DNA of 64,000 nucleotides from Taklimakanibacter lacteus (GCA_003576695.1 QOZQ01000005.1:310001-374000), one strand, 5' to 3'; positions 44,864 to 54,008 are shown, counted from the stretch's first letter. Numbers and translations are program-made. Notes: a model not told the origin generated them from the sequence alone.

Positions 44864-45649
44864 ATGACAGCCCAGACTGCCGTCCCTACACTTTCTTCAA
44901 CCGGCGCTCATGCGCTGGAGCTGGAAGGTGTCGGACGGCAGTTTGGCGCTCTTGTCGCCCTTGAGGGCATTGCCATGAAAGTGGCGGCGGGTGAGCGCCG
45001 GGCCGTTCTCGGATCGAACGGGGCGGGAAAGACCACCTTGTTCAACACGATCACCGGCGATTTCCTGCCCAGTTCCGGCAATATCAAGTTCTTCGGCGAG
45101 GATATCACGCATTTTCCCGTGCATGAGCGCATCCGCAGGGGCCTGCGCCGCACCTACCAGATCTCCCAGCTGTTCGGAGGCCTGAGTGTCCGCGACAGCG
45201 TGTTTCTTGCATGCCGCGGCGTTTCCCGCGGCCGGTTCTCGCTGTTGCGTCCTGCGATCGACGATGCCACCATGGCGCAGGCCGAGCGCATCATTCACGC
45301 GACCCATCTCGATCACCTGACGGACAGCCTGGTGTCCGCCTTGAGCCATGGCGAGCAAAGGCAGCTCGAGATCGCGCTCGCGCTTGCCGGTGCGCCGCGC
45401 TTCATCCTGTTCGATGAGCCCGCCGCCGGCCTGTCACCGCGCGAGCGGGGCGAGCTCGTTGCGATATTGAATTCTCTGCCGGCGCATATCGGCTACATCA
45501 TCATCGAACATGACCTCGATGTGGCGCTTAAAGTGTCGACCTATGTCACGATGATGCATAATGGCCGGATGTTCAAGGAAGGCAGCCCAGAGGAAATCGA
45601 GGACGATCCGCAGGTGCAGGCGATCTATCTCGGGGGTGGCCATGGCTGA
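44864..45649 (+). CDS. livG: Branched-chain-amino-acid-type ABC ATPase, LivG
   Basis: 261-residue ATPase: Walker [10 protein letters not shown], signature LSHGEQRQ, Walker [12 protein letters not shown], and an H-loop region at [11 protein letters not shown]. The LivG-specific [20 protein letters not shown] is present. It starts six bases after the binding-protein stop and overlaps the start of the LivF-fusion gene by eight bases. Confidence 0.92.
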   Translation: MTAQTAVPTLSSTGAHALELEGVGRQFGALVALEGIAMKVAAGERRAVLGSNGAGKTTLFNTITGDFLPSSGNIKFFGEDITHFPVHERIRRGLRRTYQISQLFGGLSVRDSVFLACRGVSRGRFSLLRPAIDDATMAQAERIIHATHLDHLTDSLVSALSHGEQRQLEIALALAGAPRFILFDEPAAGLSPRERGELVAILNSLPAHIGYIIIEHDLDVALKVSTYVTMMHNGRMFKEGSPEEIEDDPQVQAIYLGGGHG

Positions 45650-47846
45650 CCGCCCCATTCTCCAGGTCACGGATCTGCATGTCTATTACGGCGAATCGCA
45701 CGCGCTGCAGGGCGTCTCCCTGTCGTTGGAGCGCGGCATTCTTGCGGTGGTGGGCCGCAATGGCATGGGCAAATCCACCTTGTGCAACACCATCATCGGC
45801 CTGAGGCGGGCGCGCAGCGGCAGTATCCGGATGGATGGACGTGAAATATCTTCGCTCGCGCCGCATGAGATCAACCGGCTTGGCGTCGGCTATGTCCCGC
45901 AGGGACGCCGGGTCTGGCCCAGCCTCACCGTGGATCAGACCCTGCGTTTGGGCATGCATCGCGCCAAGGCCAAGGGCGGCTGGACATTGGAGCGCGTCTA
46001 TCAGGCCTTCCCGCGCCTGGCTGAACGCAGGAACAGCGGCGGGGCGCAGCTTTCCGGCGGCGAACAGCAGATGCTCGCCATTTCCCGTGCACTCCTGTCC
46101 AACCCGAAACTGCTGGTCATGGATGAACCGACGGAAGGTTTGGCGCCGCTCATTGTCGATCAGGTGCGCGAGCTTCTGATCACGCTGGCGAAGGAGGAAG
46201 ACGTCTCGATCCTCCTGGTCGAGCAGAATATCGGCGTTGCCACATCGGTTTCCGATCGGGTCGCCATCATGGTCAATGGCCGCATCAACCGGGTGATGGA
46301 CTCGCGCGCCCTCGCGGCCGACCAGCCTTTGCAGCAGCGGCTGCTGGGCGTCGGGCGGCACGCCGAAGAGAACGCGCCGGCGAGCGAGCCCGAAGAAGGC
46401 GAGACCACGCGCGAGCGCGTGGCGCAGGTCTACCGCATCGAGCGCCCCAGTGCCGAAGCAACGCCCGGAAATTCCGGCCAGCCAACCTATCGGGCCAATG
46501 AGGCCCTGCCCAATCGGTGGGGCATCTCGCTGGTCACTCCCGCAGCACCCGCTTCTCCCGCCGAGGCCAGGGCCGAGCCTGAAAAAATATTCGCCATCGC
46601 CAATGCCGAGCGGTTCGGCCGCACCGCTCTGGTTGTCGGGACCTATGATACGAAGGGAGCGGAGCTGCGCTTCATTCGCGACAGGCTACGCAACCTTGGC
46701 ATTCCGACGCGGACGGTCGACCTGTCGACATCAGGCAAGCCCTCGGCGGCGGATGTCACGCCGGCGCAAGTGGCGTCCATGCATCGCAGCGCTTCCTCCG
46801 CCGTGTTCACCAATGACAGAGGGCAATCGGTTGCCGCGATGGCCGAGGCCTTTGCCCGATGGATCGAGCGCGAACGGGGCATTGGCGGCGTCATCTCCGC
46901 CGGCGGCTCGGGCGGCACGTCGCTGGCGACGGCGGGCATGCGCAAGCTCCCGGTCGGCATTCCCAAGGTGATGGTGTCGACCGTGGCCTCGGGCGAAGTG
47001 GGCGCCTATGTCGGGCCATCTGACATCATGATGATGTATTCGGTCTGCGATGTGCAGGGCATCAACACGATCAGCGAACGGGTTCTGGCAAATGCGGCGC
47101 ACGCGCTTGCCGGTATGATCGCAGGGTTACCCGACGCGCAGGCCCGGGAAGCCCGTCGCAAGCTGGCGCGGCCGGCGATCGGCATGACCATGTTCGGCGT
47201 GACGACGCCGTGCATCCAGGCGGTTCAGAAACGGCTGGAAGGCGATTATGACTGCGTCGTCTTCCACGCCACGGGAACCGGCGGACGCTCGATGGAGAAT
47301 CTGGCCGATTCCGGATTCCTGAGCGGCTTTCTCGATCTCACAACCACCGAAGTGGCCGATATGATCGTCGGCGGCGTGATGGCCGCCGACAGTGATCGCT
47401 TCGGTGCAGCGATCCGCACGGGTCTGCCTTATGTCGGGTCAGTCGGCGCCCTCGACATGGTGAATTTCGGTCCGCGCGACACCGTTCCGGACAAATTCCG
47501 CTCGCGCAAATTCGTCATCCACAATCCGAATGTCACGCTGATGCGCACCACCCGGGAGGAGAATCGCGCCTTCGGCCAATGGATCGGCGACCGGCTGAAC
47601 CAGATGGAGGGCCAGGTCCGCTTCCTGCTGCCCGAGGGCGGCGTTTCTCTGTTGGATTCTCCCGGCAAGGCCTTCCACGATCCGGAAGCCGATGGCGCCC
47701 TGTTCGAAGCCATCGAGAAGACGGTGCGGGTCACAACGCGCCGCAAGGTCGAGCGCGTCAGCGGCAACATAAACGACCCCCATTTCGTGGATGCCGCTGT
47801 CGCCGCTTTCACGTCCATCTCGCCCCGGCTGGAGAGGAGAGCCTGA
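45642..47846 (+). CDS. LivF ATPase fused to a Tm-1-like (UPF0261) domain
   Basis: 734-residue fusion from ATG 45642. Residues about 1-236 are a complete LivF ATPase (Walker [10 protein letters not shown], signature LSGGEQQM, Walker [12 protein letters not shown]). A Pro/Ala/Glu-rich linker (about 237-320) follows. Residues about 325-734 are a Tm-1-like/UPF0261 domain: [59 protein letters not shown]. That family takes its name from plant Tm-1, a viral replication inhibitor with an ATP-binding N-terminal domain; bacterial members have unknown activity and are usually separate proteins. The frame is continuous with no sign of a sequencing fusion. Probable role: coupling import to processing of the substrate (inference). 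Confidence 0.88.
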   Translation: MADRPILQVTDLHVYYGESHALQGVSLSLERGILAVVGRNGMGKSTLCNTIIGLRRARSGSIRMDGREISSLAPHEINRLGVGYVPQGRRVWPSLTVDQTLRLGMHRAKAKGGWTLERVYQAFPRLAERRNSGGAQLSGGEQQMLAISRALLSNPKLLVMDEPTEGLAPLIVDQVRELLITLAKEEDVSILLVEQNIGVATSVSDRVAIMVNGRINRVMDSRALAADQPLQQRLLGVGRHAEENAPASEPEEGETTRERVAQVYRIERPSAEATPGNSGQPTYRANEALPNRWGISLVTPAAPASPAEARAEPEKIFAIANAERFGRTALVVGTYDTKGAELRFIRDRLRNLGIPTRTVDLSTSGKPSAADVTPAQVASMHRSASSAVFTNDRGQSVAAMAEAFARWIERERGIGGVISAGGSGGTSLATAGMRKLPVGIPKVMVSTVASGEVGAYVGPSDIMMMYSVCDVQGINTISERVLANAAHALAGMIAGLPDAQAREARRKLARPAIGMTMFGVTTPCIQAVQKRLEGDYDCVVFHATGTGGRSMENLADSGFLSGFLDLTTTEVADMIVGGVMAADSDRFGAAIRTGLPYVGSVGALDMVNFGPRDTVPDKFRSRKFVIHNPNVTLMRTTREENRAFGQWIGDRLNQMEGQVRFLLPEGGVSLLDSPGKAFHDPEADGALFEAIEKTVRVTTRRKVERVSGNINDPHFVDAAVAAFTSISPRLERRA

Positions 47847-47877
47847 ATGCGGTTCACCGGCCATCACACGAATTTAA

Positions 47878-47900
47878 GGCCATCACCTTCGGGTGAGGCC
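47878..47900 (+). promoter_or_regulatory. UUCG-capped hairpin before the flotillin gene
   Basis: GGCC and TCACC (47878-47887, one bulged A) pair with GGTGA and GGCC (47892-47900) around a TTCG loop closed by C and G, an exceptionally stable tetraloop. It ends 20 bases before the flotillin ATG, in the largest gap (74 bases) of the operon. It may set mRNA stability or translation of the downstream genes. Confidence 0.5.
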
Positions 47901-47920
47901 GGTATAAGGGAGTAAGGATC

Positions 47921-50122
47921 ATGGCAGCACAGGCGCTCGGCGCGCTCATCCTCTGGCTGTTGATTGCAGCCATTGTCATCGTCGTCGCAGTGTACATTCT
48001 GCGCTGGCTCTATCGCCGCTCCACCAAGGACACCGCCTTTGTCCGGACCGGCTTCGGCGGCGAGAAAGTGGTGGTGAATGGCGGTGCCTTTGTCATCCCC
48101 GTGCTGCATGAGACGACGCCGGTGAACATGAATGTCATGCGCATCGACGTGGCCCGCCGGGAAAGCCGCGCGCTCATTACCAAGAACCGCATGCGTGTCG
48201 ATGTCAGCGCCGAGTTCTTCGTCAAAGTAGGGTCGACGAAAGAGGCCGTCGCCGCCGCCGCCCAGACGCTCAGCCGCCGCACCCTCGATGGCGCCGGCAT
48301 GCGCGACCTGCTCGAAGGCAAGTTCGCCGGTGCGCTCCGCACCATGGCGGCGCAGATGACGCTCGAAGACATGCATGAGCGGCGCAAGGACTATGCGCAG
48401 CTCGTCAAGGAAATGGCGTCCGAGGACCTCGCCCGCAATGGGCTCGATCTCGAAAGCGTCGCCATCGTCGATCTGGATCAGACACGACTCGAATTCTTCG
48501 ACCCGTCCAACGCGTTCGACGCCGAAGGCCTTACCCAGCTGACCGAATCGATCGAAGGCCGTCGCCGCATGCGCAACGAGATCGAACAGCGCACCCAGGT
48601 CGATATCCGCACCCAGAATCTCGATGCGCAGCGCAAGGTGCTCGATATCGATCGCGAGAGCGAATATGCAAGGCTGGCGCAGGAGCAGGAGATCGAGGTT
48701 CGCCGCGCCGTGCAACGCACCGAACTAGCCAAGGAGCGGGCTTTGCGCGACCAGGAGTCCGAGCAGGCGCAACTTGCCGCGCGCGAAGAGATCGAGAAGT
48801 TCCGGCTGGCGCAGGAACGCAGCATCACCGAGGCGCGCATCAGGAATGAAGAGGATACGCAGCGCCGCGAGATTGCCCGGCGCCGCGGGCTCGAGGAAGT
48901 GGAAATGAAGACGCGCGAATTGACCGAGCGCGAGCAGATTGCTCTCGGCCTTTCGCTCGAAGTGGCGCGCATCGAACGCGAGCGGGAGGAAAAGGAATTG
49001 GACGTCAAGCGTCGGCGCAGCCTGGAATTGGCCGAGCTCGAGCGCCAGATCGTCCTTGCCGCCAAGGCGGTCGAAGTGACCAAGGCCGAGTCCGAGAAGA
49101 AACGGGCGGAGATCGCCTCGGCGCAAGAGCTTGAAGCCAGCCGCATTGCCCAGGAGCGCATTGTCGATCAGGCCAGGCTTGAGCGCGAGCGGGCCCTGGA
49201 ATCCCTCCAGATCGCCAAACGCCAAGCCTTCGAAGAGGCGGAAATTTCGGCCGGCGAGGAAGTCGAGCGGGCCCGCATCTCCACCGAGCGGGGGTTGAGC
49301 GAGGCGCGCATCGTCCGCGACAGCGAATTGCGGCAGCTGACGGTTGAAAAGGACCGGCTGGTCGAAACGGCCGAGCTCCAGAAATCCATCGATCTTGCCA
49401 AGAAATCGGCGGAACGCTCACTGGCGATCGTCAATGCCGAGACGGCGCGCGCCAAGGCGGTGCAGGCCGAAGAGCAGGCCTTCACGGCCCGTGAGCGCGA
49501 GATTGCCGAGCGCCGGAAGCTCACTGAAATCATCAACGCCCAGCGCGAGGCCGAGCGTGACGCCGTTCGCCTGACGGTCAAGGCGGATTCCGAAAAGAAG
49601 GCCGCCACGGCCTTTGCCGACGCAAGGAAGATTTCGGCGCAGGGCGAAGCGGAGTCCGTCAGAATCCTCGCCAAATCTGCCGCCGAGCGCTTCGAAGTGG
49701 ATGCCAAGGGCCACAGGCAGATGGCGGAGGCCGAGAATGTTCTCTCTGAGGGCGCCCGTCACTCGCGCTATCGCAGCAAGCTCCTCGACAAAGTGGAAGG
49801 CATTGTGCGCGAGAGCGTGCGGCCGCTGGAAAATATCGAAGGCATCAAGATACTCCATGTCGATGGCATGAATGGCGGTGCCGGCGGCAACCGTAATGTG
49901 ACCGATGAAGTGATCGACTCGGCCCTGCGCTACCGCGTCCAGGCCCCGATGATCGACAGCCTCATGAAAGACATCGGCATCGAAGGCGGCAGTGTCGGGC
50001 GCATGACGGAGGTTCTGCGCGATGCGAAGGATATCGTGACCCTCACCAAGGAGAAGGGCAAGGGCCGGCCGGAGCGGGGCAAGTCGAAGGCGGCCGACAC
50101 CGACGACGACAGGGACCGCTGA
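47921..50122 (+). CDS. Flotillin/SPFH-domain membrane scaffold protein
   Basis: 733 residues: one N-terminal membrane helix (about 8-28: ALILWLLIAAIVIVVAVYIL), an SPFH/band 7 domain (about 35-210: FVRTGFGGEKVVVNGGAFVI, VDVSAEFFVKV), a very long charged coiled coil rich in E, R, A and Q (about 225-610), and a C-terminal region (about 640-733) ending in a basic/acidic tail. It resembles YqiK-type bacterial flotillins, which organise membrane microdomains. No YqiJ/NfeD partner is adjacent. It sits inside the catabolic operon, one base before an SRPBCC gene, so it may scaffold the importer and enzymes at the membrane (inference). Confidence 0.9.
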   Translation: MAAQALGALILWLLIAAIVIVVAVYILRWLYRRSTKDTAFVRTGFGGEKVVVNGGAFVIPVLHETTPVNMNVMRIDVARRESRALITKNRMRVDVSAEFFVKVGSTKEAVAAAAQTLSRRTLDGAGMRDLLEGKFAGALRTMAAQMTLEDMHERRKDYAQLVKEMASEDLARNGLDLESVAIVDLDQTRLEFFDPSNAFDAEGLTQLTESIEGRRRMRNEIEQRTQVDIRTQNLDAQRKVLDIDRESEYARLAQEQEIEVRRAVQRTELAKERALRDQESEQAQLAAREEIEKFRLAQERSITEARIRNEEDTQRREIARRRGLEEVEMKTRELTEREQIALGLSLEVARIEREREEKELDVKRRRSLELAELERQIVLAAKAVEVTKAESEKKRAEIASAQELEASRIAQERIVDQARLERERALESLQIAKRQAFEEAEISAGEEVERARISTERGLSEARIVRDSELRQLTVEKDRLVETAELQKSIDLAKKSAERSLAIVNAETARAKAVQAEEQAFTAREREIAERRKLTEIINAQREAERDAVRLTVKADSEKKAATAFADARKISAQGEAESVRILAKSAAERFEVDAKGHRQMAEAENVLSEGARHSRYRSKLLDKVEGIVRESVRPLENIEGIKILHVDGMNGGAGGNRNVTDEVIDSALRYRVQAPMIDSLMKDIGIEGGSVGRMTEVLRDAKDIVTLTKEKGKGRPERGKSKAADTDDDRDR

Positions 50123-50123
50123 T

Positions 50124-50561
50124 ATGGCGGAGGTCTATGTCTCGAGCGTGATTGCGGCGCCGGCTGGAGCCGTCTGGCTGGCGGTCCGGGATTTCAACGC
50201 GCTTCCCGCCTGGGCGCCCTTTGTCGCGGAAAGCCGGATCGAGCAGAATATGAGGCCGGACCAGGTCGGCTGCATCCGCAGTTTCCGATTGAAGGACGGC
50301 GGCAGAATCCGCGAGCGGCTGCTGGCGCTCTCCGATTTCGATATGTCCTGCACCTATTCGATCCTTGAAAGCCCAATGGGCGTGGAAAACTACATCGCCA
50401 CCCTGGCTCTCATTCCCATCACGGACGGCAATGCGACGCTCGCGACGTGGAAGGCGAGTTTTGATGCGCCGCCCGAGCGCGAGGACGGCCTCGTCAGGGA
50501 CATAGGGCAGAATGTGTTTCAGGCTGCCTTTACGGCGCTCAAATCCCGGTTCGGGCGCTGA
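50124..50561 (+). CDS. SRPBCC-family protein
   Basis: 145-residue START/Bet v1-like fold protein: VYVSSVIAAPAGAVWLAVRD opens the helix-grip fold and the long C-terminal helix (LVRDIGQNVFQAAFTALKSR) closes it. Such proteins bind hydrophobic ligands or catalyse cyclisation/dehydration. It begins one base after the flotillin stop and is a clear paralogue of the N-terminal half of the next gene; both share the RDFN, R-I/H-I-R-E-x-L-L-A-L-S-D pattern. No catalytic residues can be assigned. Confidence 0.85.
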   Translation: MAEVYVSSVIAAPAGAVWLAVRDFNALPAWAPFVAESRIEQNMRPDQVGCIRSFRLKDGGRIRERLLALSDFDMSCTYSILESPMGVENYIATLALIPITDGNATLATWKASFDAPPEREDGLVRDIGQNVFQAAFTALKSRFGR

Positions 50562-50567
50562 TCCGCA

Positions 50568-52052
50568 ATGGTCGAGGTGCGCCGGTCGACTGTCGTTGAC
50601 GCGCCGATCGAGGAGGTCTGGGCGTTGCTGCGCGACTTCAACGGTCATGACACCTGGCATCCCGCCGTGACACGAAGCAGCATCGAGGATAAGGCTCCGG
50701 CCGACATGATCGGCGCCGTCCGTGCGTTTCAGCTGGCCGATGGCTCTCATATCCGTGAGCAGCTTCTGGCGCTTTCGGATCGGGAACGAAGCTTCGACTA
50801 TTGCATCCTCGACGCGCCGGTTCCGCTGATGGGCTATGTCGCCCATGTGAGGCTGTTGCCGGTCACCGATGGCGAACAGACTTTCTGGGAATGGCGATCG
50901 AAGTTCACCGCGCCCGGATCGCGTGAGAAGGCCCTGGAAAAGCTCGTCGCCGAGGATATCTACGAGGCGGGTTTCCGCGCCATCAAGCAGCTATTGCGGG
51001 GCAAAAGTAAGCCAGCGGCCTCGGTGCCGAGTGCGTCGGCAAGGACCGCGCCTTTGCCGGCCAAGGGTGAAGATAGCGCCCAGGCCATTGTCATGCACGC
51101 GCATGGCGGTCCCGACGTGCTGCAATATCAGTCCATTCAGGTCGCGAGGCCCCAGTCTGACGAAGTGCGCATCCGGCAGCGCTTCATCGGCGTGAACTAT
51201 ATCGATGTCTATATGCGCACCGGCTATTTCAATCTCATTTCCCCGCCGGGCATTCCCGGCATGGAAGCTGTCGGCGTGATCGAAAGCGTTGGCTCGAGTG
51301 TTTCCGGGTTCAGGCCGGGAGACCGTGTGGCCTATGCCTGTGCGCCGCCGGGCGCCTATACCAATCTGCGGGTGATGAAGGCGGATGTCCTGGTTCATGT
51401 GCCGGACTTCCTGAGCGACGAGATTGCCGGCGCCTCCCTGCTGAAAGGAATTACCGCGAGCTTCCTGTTGCATGAAGTTTATCGCGTCAAGCCGGGGCAT
51501 GTGGTGCTTGTGCACGCGGCGGCAGGTGGAGTCGGGCTCCTTCTTACGCAATGGGCCAAAGCCCTGGGCGCGACCGTCATCGGCACGACGTCCAGCGAGG
51601 AAAAGGTCAACCGGATCCGCCAGGCGGGATGCGACCATGCCATCAACTACGCCAGCACCGATTTTGCCCAAGCTGTCCTGGACATCACCGGCGGCGCCGG
51701 TGTCGACGTCGTCTATGACGCGGTGGGCCGGGACACGTTCGAGGGTTCGCTGCGGGCGCTCAAGACACGCGGCACATTAGTGAGTTTCGGGCAGGCCTCC
51801 GGGGATATCGGGCTTTACGAAATTGGCAAGCTCGCCAACAAGTCGGTCACGCTTTCGCGACCCAATTACGGCCACTACACCGAGACACGCGCGGCAATTC
51901 TCATGCATGCCCAAAGATTTTTCTCGATGGTGGAGAAGGGCGCCGTATCGATCGGGTATCCCCGCGTGTTTCGCTTGGCCGAAGCCGCCGCCGCTCATCA
52001 AGCGCTGGCGGAGCGCAACACTATCGGATCGATCGTCCTCTCAGCGGAATAG
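50568..52052 (+). CDS. SRPBCC domain fused to zinc-free quinone oxidoreductase
   Basis: 494-residue two-domain protein. Residues about 1-145 are SRPBCC (STVVDAPIEEVWALLRDFNG), paralogous to the preceding gene. After a linker (about 146-170), residues about 172-494 form a complete NADPH:quinone-reductase-type medium-chain reductase: FIGVNYIDVYMRTGYFNLIS, the nucleotide-binding HAAAGGVGLLLTQWAKALGA, and DVVYDAVGRDTFEGSL. No zinc-ligand cysteines are evident, as in quinone oxidoreductases and enoyl reductases. It would reduce a quinone or enone with NADPH, with the SRPBCC domain perhaps presenting the substrate. Last gene of the operon; the stop is one base from a convergent gene. Confidence 0.88.
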   Translation: MVEVRRSTVVDAPIEEVWALLRDFNGHDTWHPAVTRSSIEDKAPADMIGAVRAFQLADGSHIREQLLALSDRERSFDYCILDAPVPLMGYVAHVRLLPVTDGEQTFWEWRSKFTAPGSREKALEKLVAEDIYEAGFRAIKQLLRGKSKPAASVPSASARTAPLPAKGEDSAQAIVMHAHGGPDVLQYQSIQVARPQSDEVRIRQRFIGVNYIDVYMRTGYFNLISPPGIPGMEAVGVIESVGSSVSGFRPGDRVAYACAPPGAYTNLRVMKADVLVHVPDFLSDEIAGASLLKGITASFLLHEVYRVKPGHVVLVHAAAGGVGLLLTQWAKALGATVIGTTSSEEKVNRIRQAGCDHAINYASTDFAQAVLDITGGAGVDVVYDAVGRDTFEGSLRALKTRGTLVSFGQASGDIGLYEIGKLANKSVTLSRPNYGHYTETRAAILMHAQRFFSMVEKGAVSIGYPRVFRLAEAAAAHQALAERNTIGSIVLSAE

Positions 52053-52053
52053 G

Positions 52054-53049
52054 CTAGCAGCCAGGCGAGGAAAAGCGTGCCCGATAATCATGCGGTGCGA
52101 CGGCCATCTGTCGGAAGAAGCTGCGCCGCATCGTCTCCTCGGACCCGAAGCCGCAGCGCCGGGCGATCCGCTTCACCGGATCGCGTGTCGTGGCGAGCAA
52201 CTGGCAAGCGGCCTCGACCCGCAGCTTCTCGACGGCGCGCGCCGGCGTGATGCCCAGATGCTCGCGATAGTGCCGCAACAGGCTGCGTTCGCTCATGCCG
52301 GCGCGCCTGGCCAGCATGGGCACCGAAAGATCTTCGGCGAGATGGCCCGCGATCCAGCCATGCAGGTGGTCGAATTCGCGGGTTCGCTCCTGGAAAGACA
52401 GCACGGTCGAGAATTGCGCCTGGCCGCCGGGGCGCCTCAGGAACACCACAAGCTCCCGCGCAACGGCAGCGGCTACGGCATGCCCGATATCCTCCTCGAC
52501 CATGGCGAGTGCCAGGTCGATGCCGGCAGTCACGCCGGCAGAGGTCCACAGGGAGCCGTCGCGGACATAGATCGCGTTCATGTCCACCCGCGTCCTGGCG
52601 AAGTCGCGCGCCAGGCGCTCGCAATCGGCCCAGTGGGTGACGGCGCGCTTGCCCTCGAGAAGGCCGGCCGCGCCCAGGAGAAACGCTCCGCTGCAGACCG
52701 ACGCCACGCGCCGCGCCTTGCGGGCGCGCAGCGCGAGCCAGCCAACGAGTTGCCGGTCTTCGCAGGCCGCGTGAACGCTGGACCCGCCGGCGACGATCAA
52801 CGTGTCGACCGGCCGGCGTGACGGCGGCAGTTTTCCTGCGAGGATCGGCAGGCCGGCCGATGTCATCACTGGCGTCCGGCGCGCCACCACGCGAATGGCA
52901 TAGGGCGGCGCATGGCCTGACGCACGCTCGGCATCATTCGCGGAGGCGAAGACCTGAAGAGGTCCCGCAACATCGAGAAGCTGGAGATCGGGAAACACGA
53001 CGATCTCCACCGACCGGGGCTTTGGCGGAATTCGAGGGTTCTTTGGCAT
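52054..53049 (-). CDS. GlxA-type AraC-family regulator with DJ-1/PfpI domain
   Basis: 331 residues from ATG 53049 (a TTG at 53091 is an alternative). The N-terminal DJ-1/PfpI-like domain (about 10-190: VEIVVFPDLQLLDVAGPLQV, nucleophile-elbow-like SVCSGAFLLGAAGLL) is fused to a C-terminal AraC double helix-turn-helix (about 225-325: LAEDLSVPMLARRAGMSERS, then DPVKRIARRCGFGSEETMRR). Family members such as GbdR, CdhR and ArgR-type GlxA proteins respond to nitrogen compounds, including betaine, carnitine and arginine. It converges on the large operon with one base between, so it might influence it or be independent. Confidence 0.88.
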   Translation of the reverse strand: MPKNPRIPPKPRSVEIVVFPDLQLLDVAGPLQVFASANDAERASGHAPPYAIRVVARRTPVMTSAGLPILAGKLPPSRRPVDTLIVAGGSSVHAACEDRQLVGWLALRARKARRVASVCSGAFLLGAAGLLEGKRAVTHWADCERLARDFARTRVDMNAIYVRDGSLWTSAGVTAGIDLALAMVEEDIGHAVAAAVARELVVFLRRPGGQAQFSTVLSFQERTREFDHLHGWIAGHLAEDLSVPMLARRAGMSERSLLRHYREHLGITPARAVEKLRVEAACQLLATTRDPVKRIARRCGFGSEETMRRSFFRQMAVAPHDYRARFSSPGC

Positions 53050-53106
53050 TCGCGCCAGAGCGTAATCCGCTAGCCTGTTCCTGTCCAACAATTGAGAGCG
53101 AGGCCC

Positions 53107-53418
53107 ATGGCCCTGGAGCTCAGACCAAACTGCGAATGCTGTGATCGCGATCTTCCACCGGCATCGAAGCTAGCGCGCATCTGTTCCTATGAATGCACCT
53201 TCTGCGCCGATTGCGTCGACAAGGTGCTGTTCAATGTCTGCCCGAATTGCGGCGGCGGCTTTGCGCCGCGGCCGATCCGTCCGGCAACCGAATGGCGAGC
53301 CGGACTGTCGCTTGCCCTGCGTCCGGCCTCCGGCAGGCGCGTGTCGCTCTCCTATAGCCGCGAGGATATTGCCGACCATAGCCGCCGGATCAGGGACATC
53401 CTGCCGGAAGAACGCTGA
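53107..53418 (+). CDS. DUF1272 zinc-ribbon-like small protein
   Basis: 103 residues from ATG 53107. The first 55 residues are the DUF1272 cysteine-rich domain, LELRPNCECCDRDLPPASKL, then ICSYECTFCADCVDKVLFNV and CPNCGG, with about eight cysteines arranged as a likely zinc-binding RING/ribbon knuckle. The tail is basic and shows no further domain. Function of DUF1272 is unknown. The 3' end slightly overlaps the weak minus-strand ORF downstream of marR. Confidence 0.85.
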   Translation: MALELRPNCECCDRDLPPASKLARICSYECTFCADCVDKVLFNVCPNCGGGFAPRPIRPATEWRAGLSLALRPASGRRVSLSYSREDIADHSRRIRDILPEER

Positions 53419-53548
53419 TGGCCGACCAGTTCGCCGCGGCGGCGAGCGGGGCACCGCCGCCCACGCCCGGCATATGGAGGCCGAGATTGAAGAGCGTCAC
53501 ATGGCCCGCAAGATTGCGGGTTTCCTGTTTGGCTTCAGCGACGGCCAT
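53390..53548 (-). CDS. Small ORF coupled to marR-type gene, unknown
   Basis: 52-codon frame starting at ATG 53548, just inside the end of the marR-type gene, with GAGGAGAG about six bases upstream. The product (MAVAEAKQETRNLAGHVTLF and onward) shows no domain. Good ribosome-site spacing and coupling to marR argue for it. It overlaps the convergent DUF1272 gene by 29 bases and has no recognisable homology, so it may be spurious. Confidence 0.25.
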   Translation of the reverse strand: MAVAEAKQETRNLAGHVTLFNLGLHMPGVGGGAPLAAAANWSAISVLPAGCP

Positions 53549-54008
53549 TTCCAACTCTCCTCTCGTCGCCCGCATCACTCATGACGGAGATGAGATTGCT
53601 CTTGATCCTGGAGAGAAGCCGGATCGCCTCATCGATCTCCGCATCGTTCATGTCCTTCAGATATTCGGCGCGCGTTTCCGCCGCGATGACCTTGAGGGTG
53701 TCGAGAAGCGGGTGAGCGGCCGGCAACAGGTAAAGCGACCAGGCGCGCCGATCACTCGGATGAGGGCGGCGCTCGATCAGGCCCGCCTGCTCGAGGCGAT
53801 CGACCAAGCGGCCGACGGTAATGGGCTCAACCTCGAGGAGCTCGGCGAGCGCTCCCTGGCTCAGGCCTTCCTGGACATGGATCTCTTTCAGAACCTGCCA
53901 CTGCGCTCGGGTGAGTCCTGTGCCGCGCGCATTCTGATCGAAACGCTTGCGCAGCAAACGCCCGGTATCCATCAGCAAAAGGCCGATTGAAGAGTGTTCG
54001 GGTTTCAT
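53535..54008 (-). CDS. MarR-family transcriptional regulator
   Basis: 157 residues with the MarR winged helix (about 30-105: GLTRAQWQVLKEIHVQEGLS, ALAELLEVEPITVGRLVDRL, wing DRRAWSLYLL). The typical DRR-x-x wing is present, as are flanking dimerisation helices. MarR proteins usually repress themselves and an adjacent efflux or detoxification gene; only a tiny ORF follows here. An AT-rich imperfect palindrome lies upstream (54039-54066). Confidence 0.88.
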   Translation of the reverse strand: MKPEHSSIGLLLMDTGRLLRKRFDQNARGTGLTRAQWQVLKEIHVQEGLSQGALAELLEVEPITVGRLVDRLEQAGLIERRPHPSDRRAWSLYLLPAAHPLLDTLKVIAAETRAEYLKDMNDAEIDEAIRLLSRIKSNLISVMSDAGDERRVGNGRR

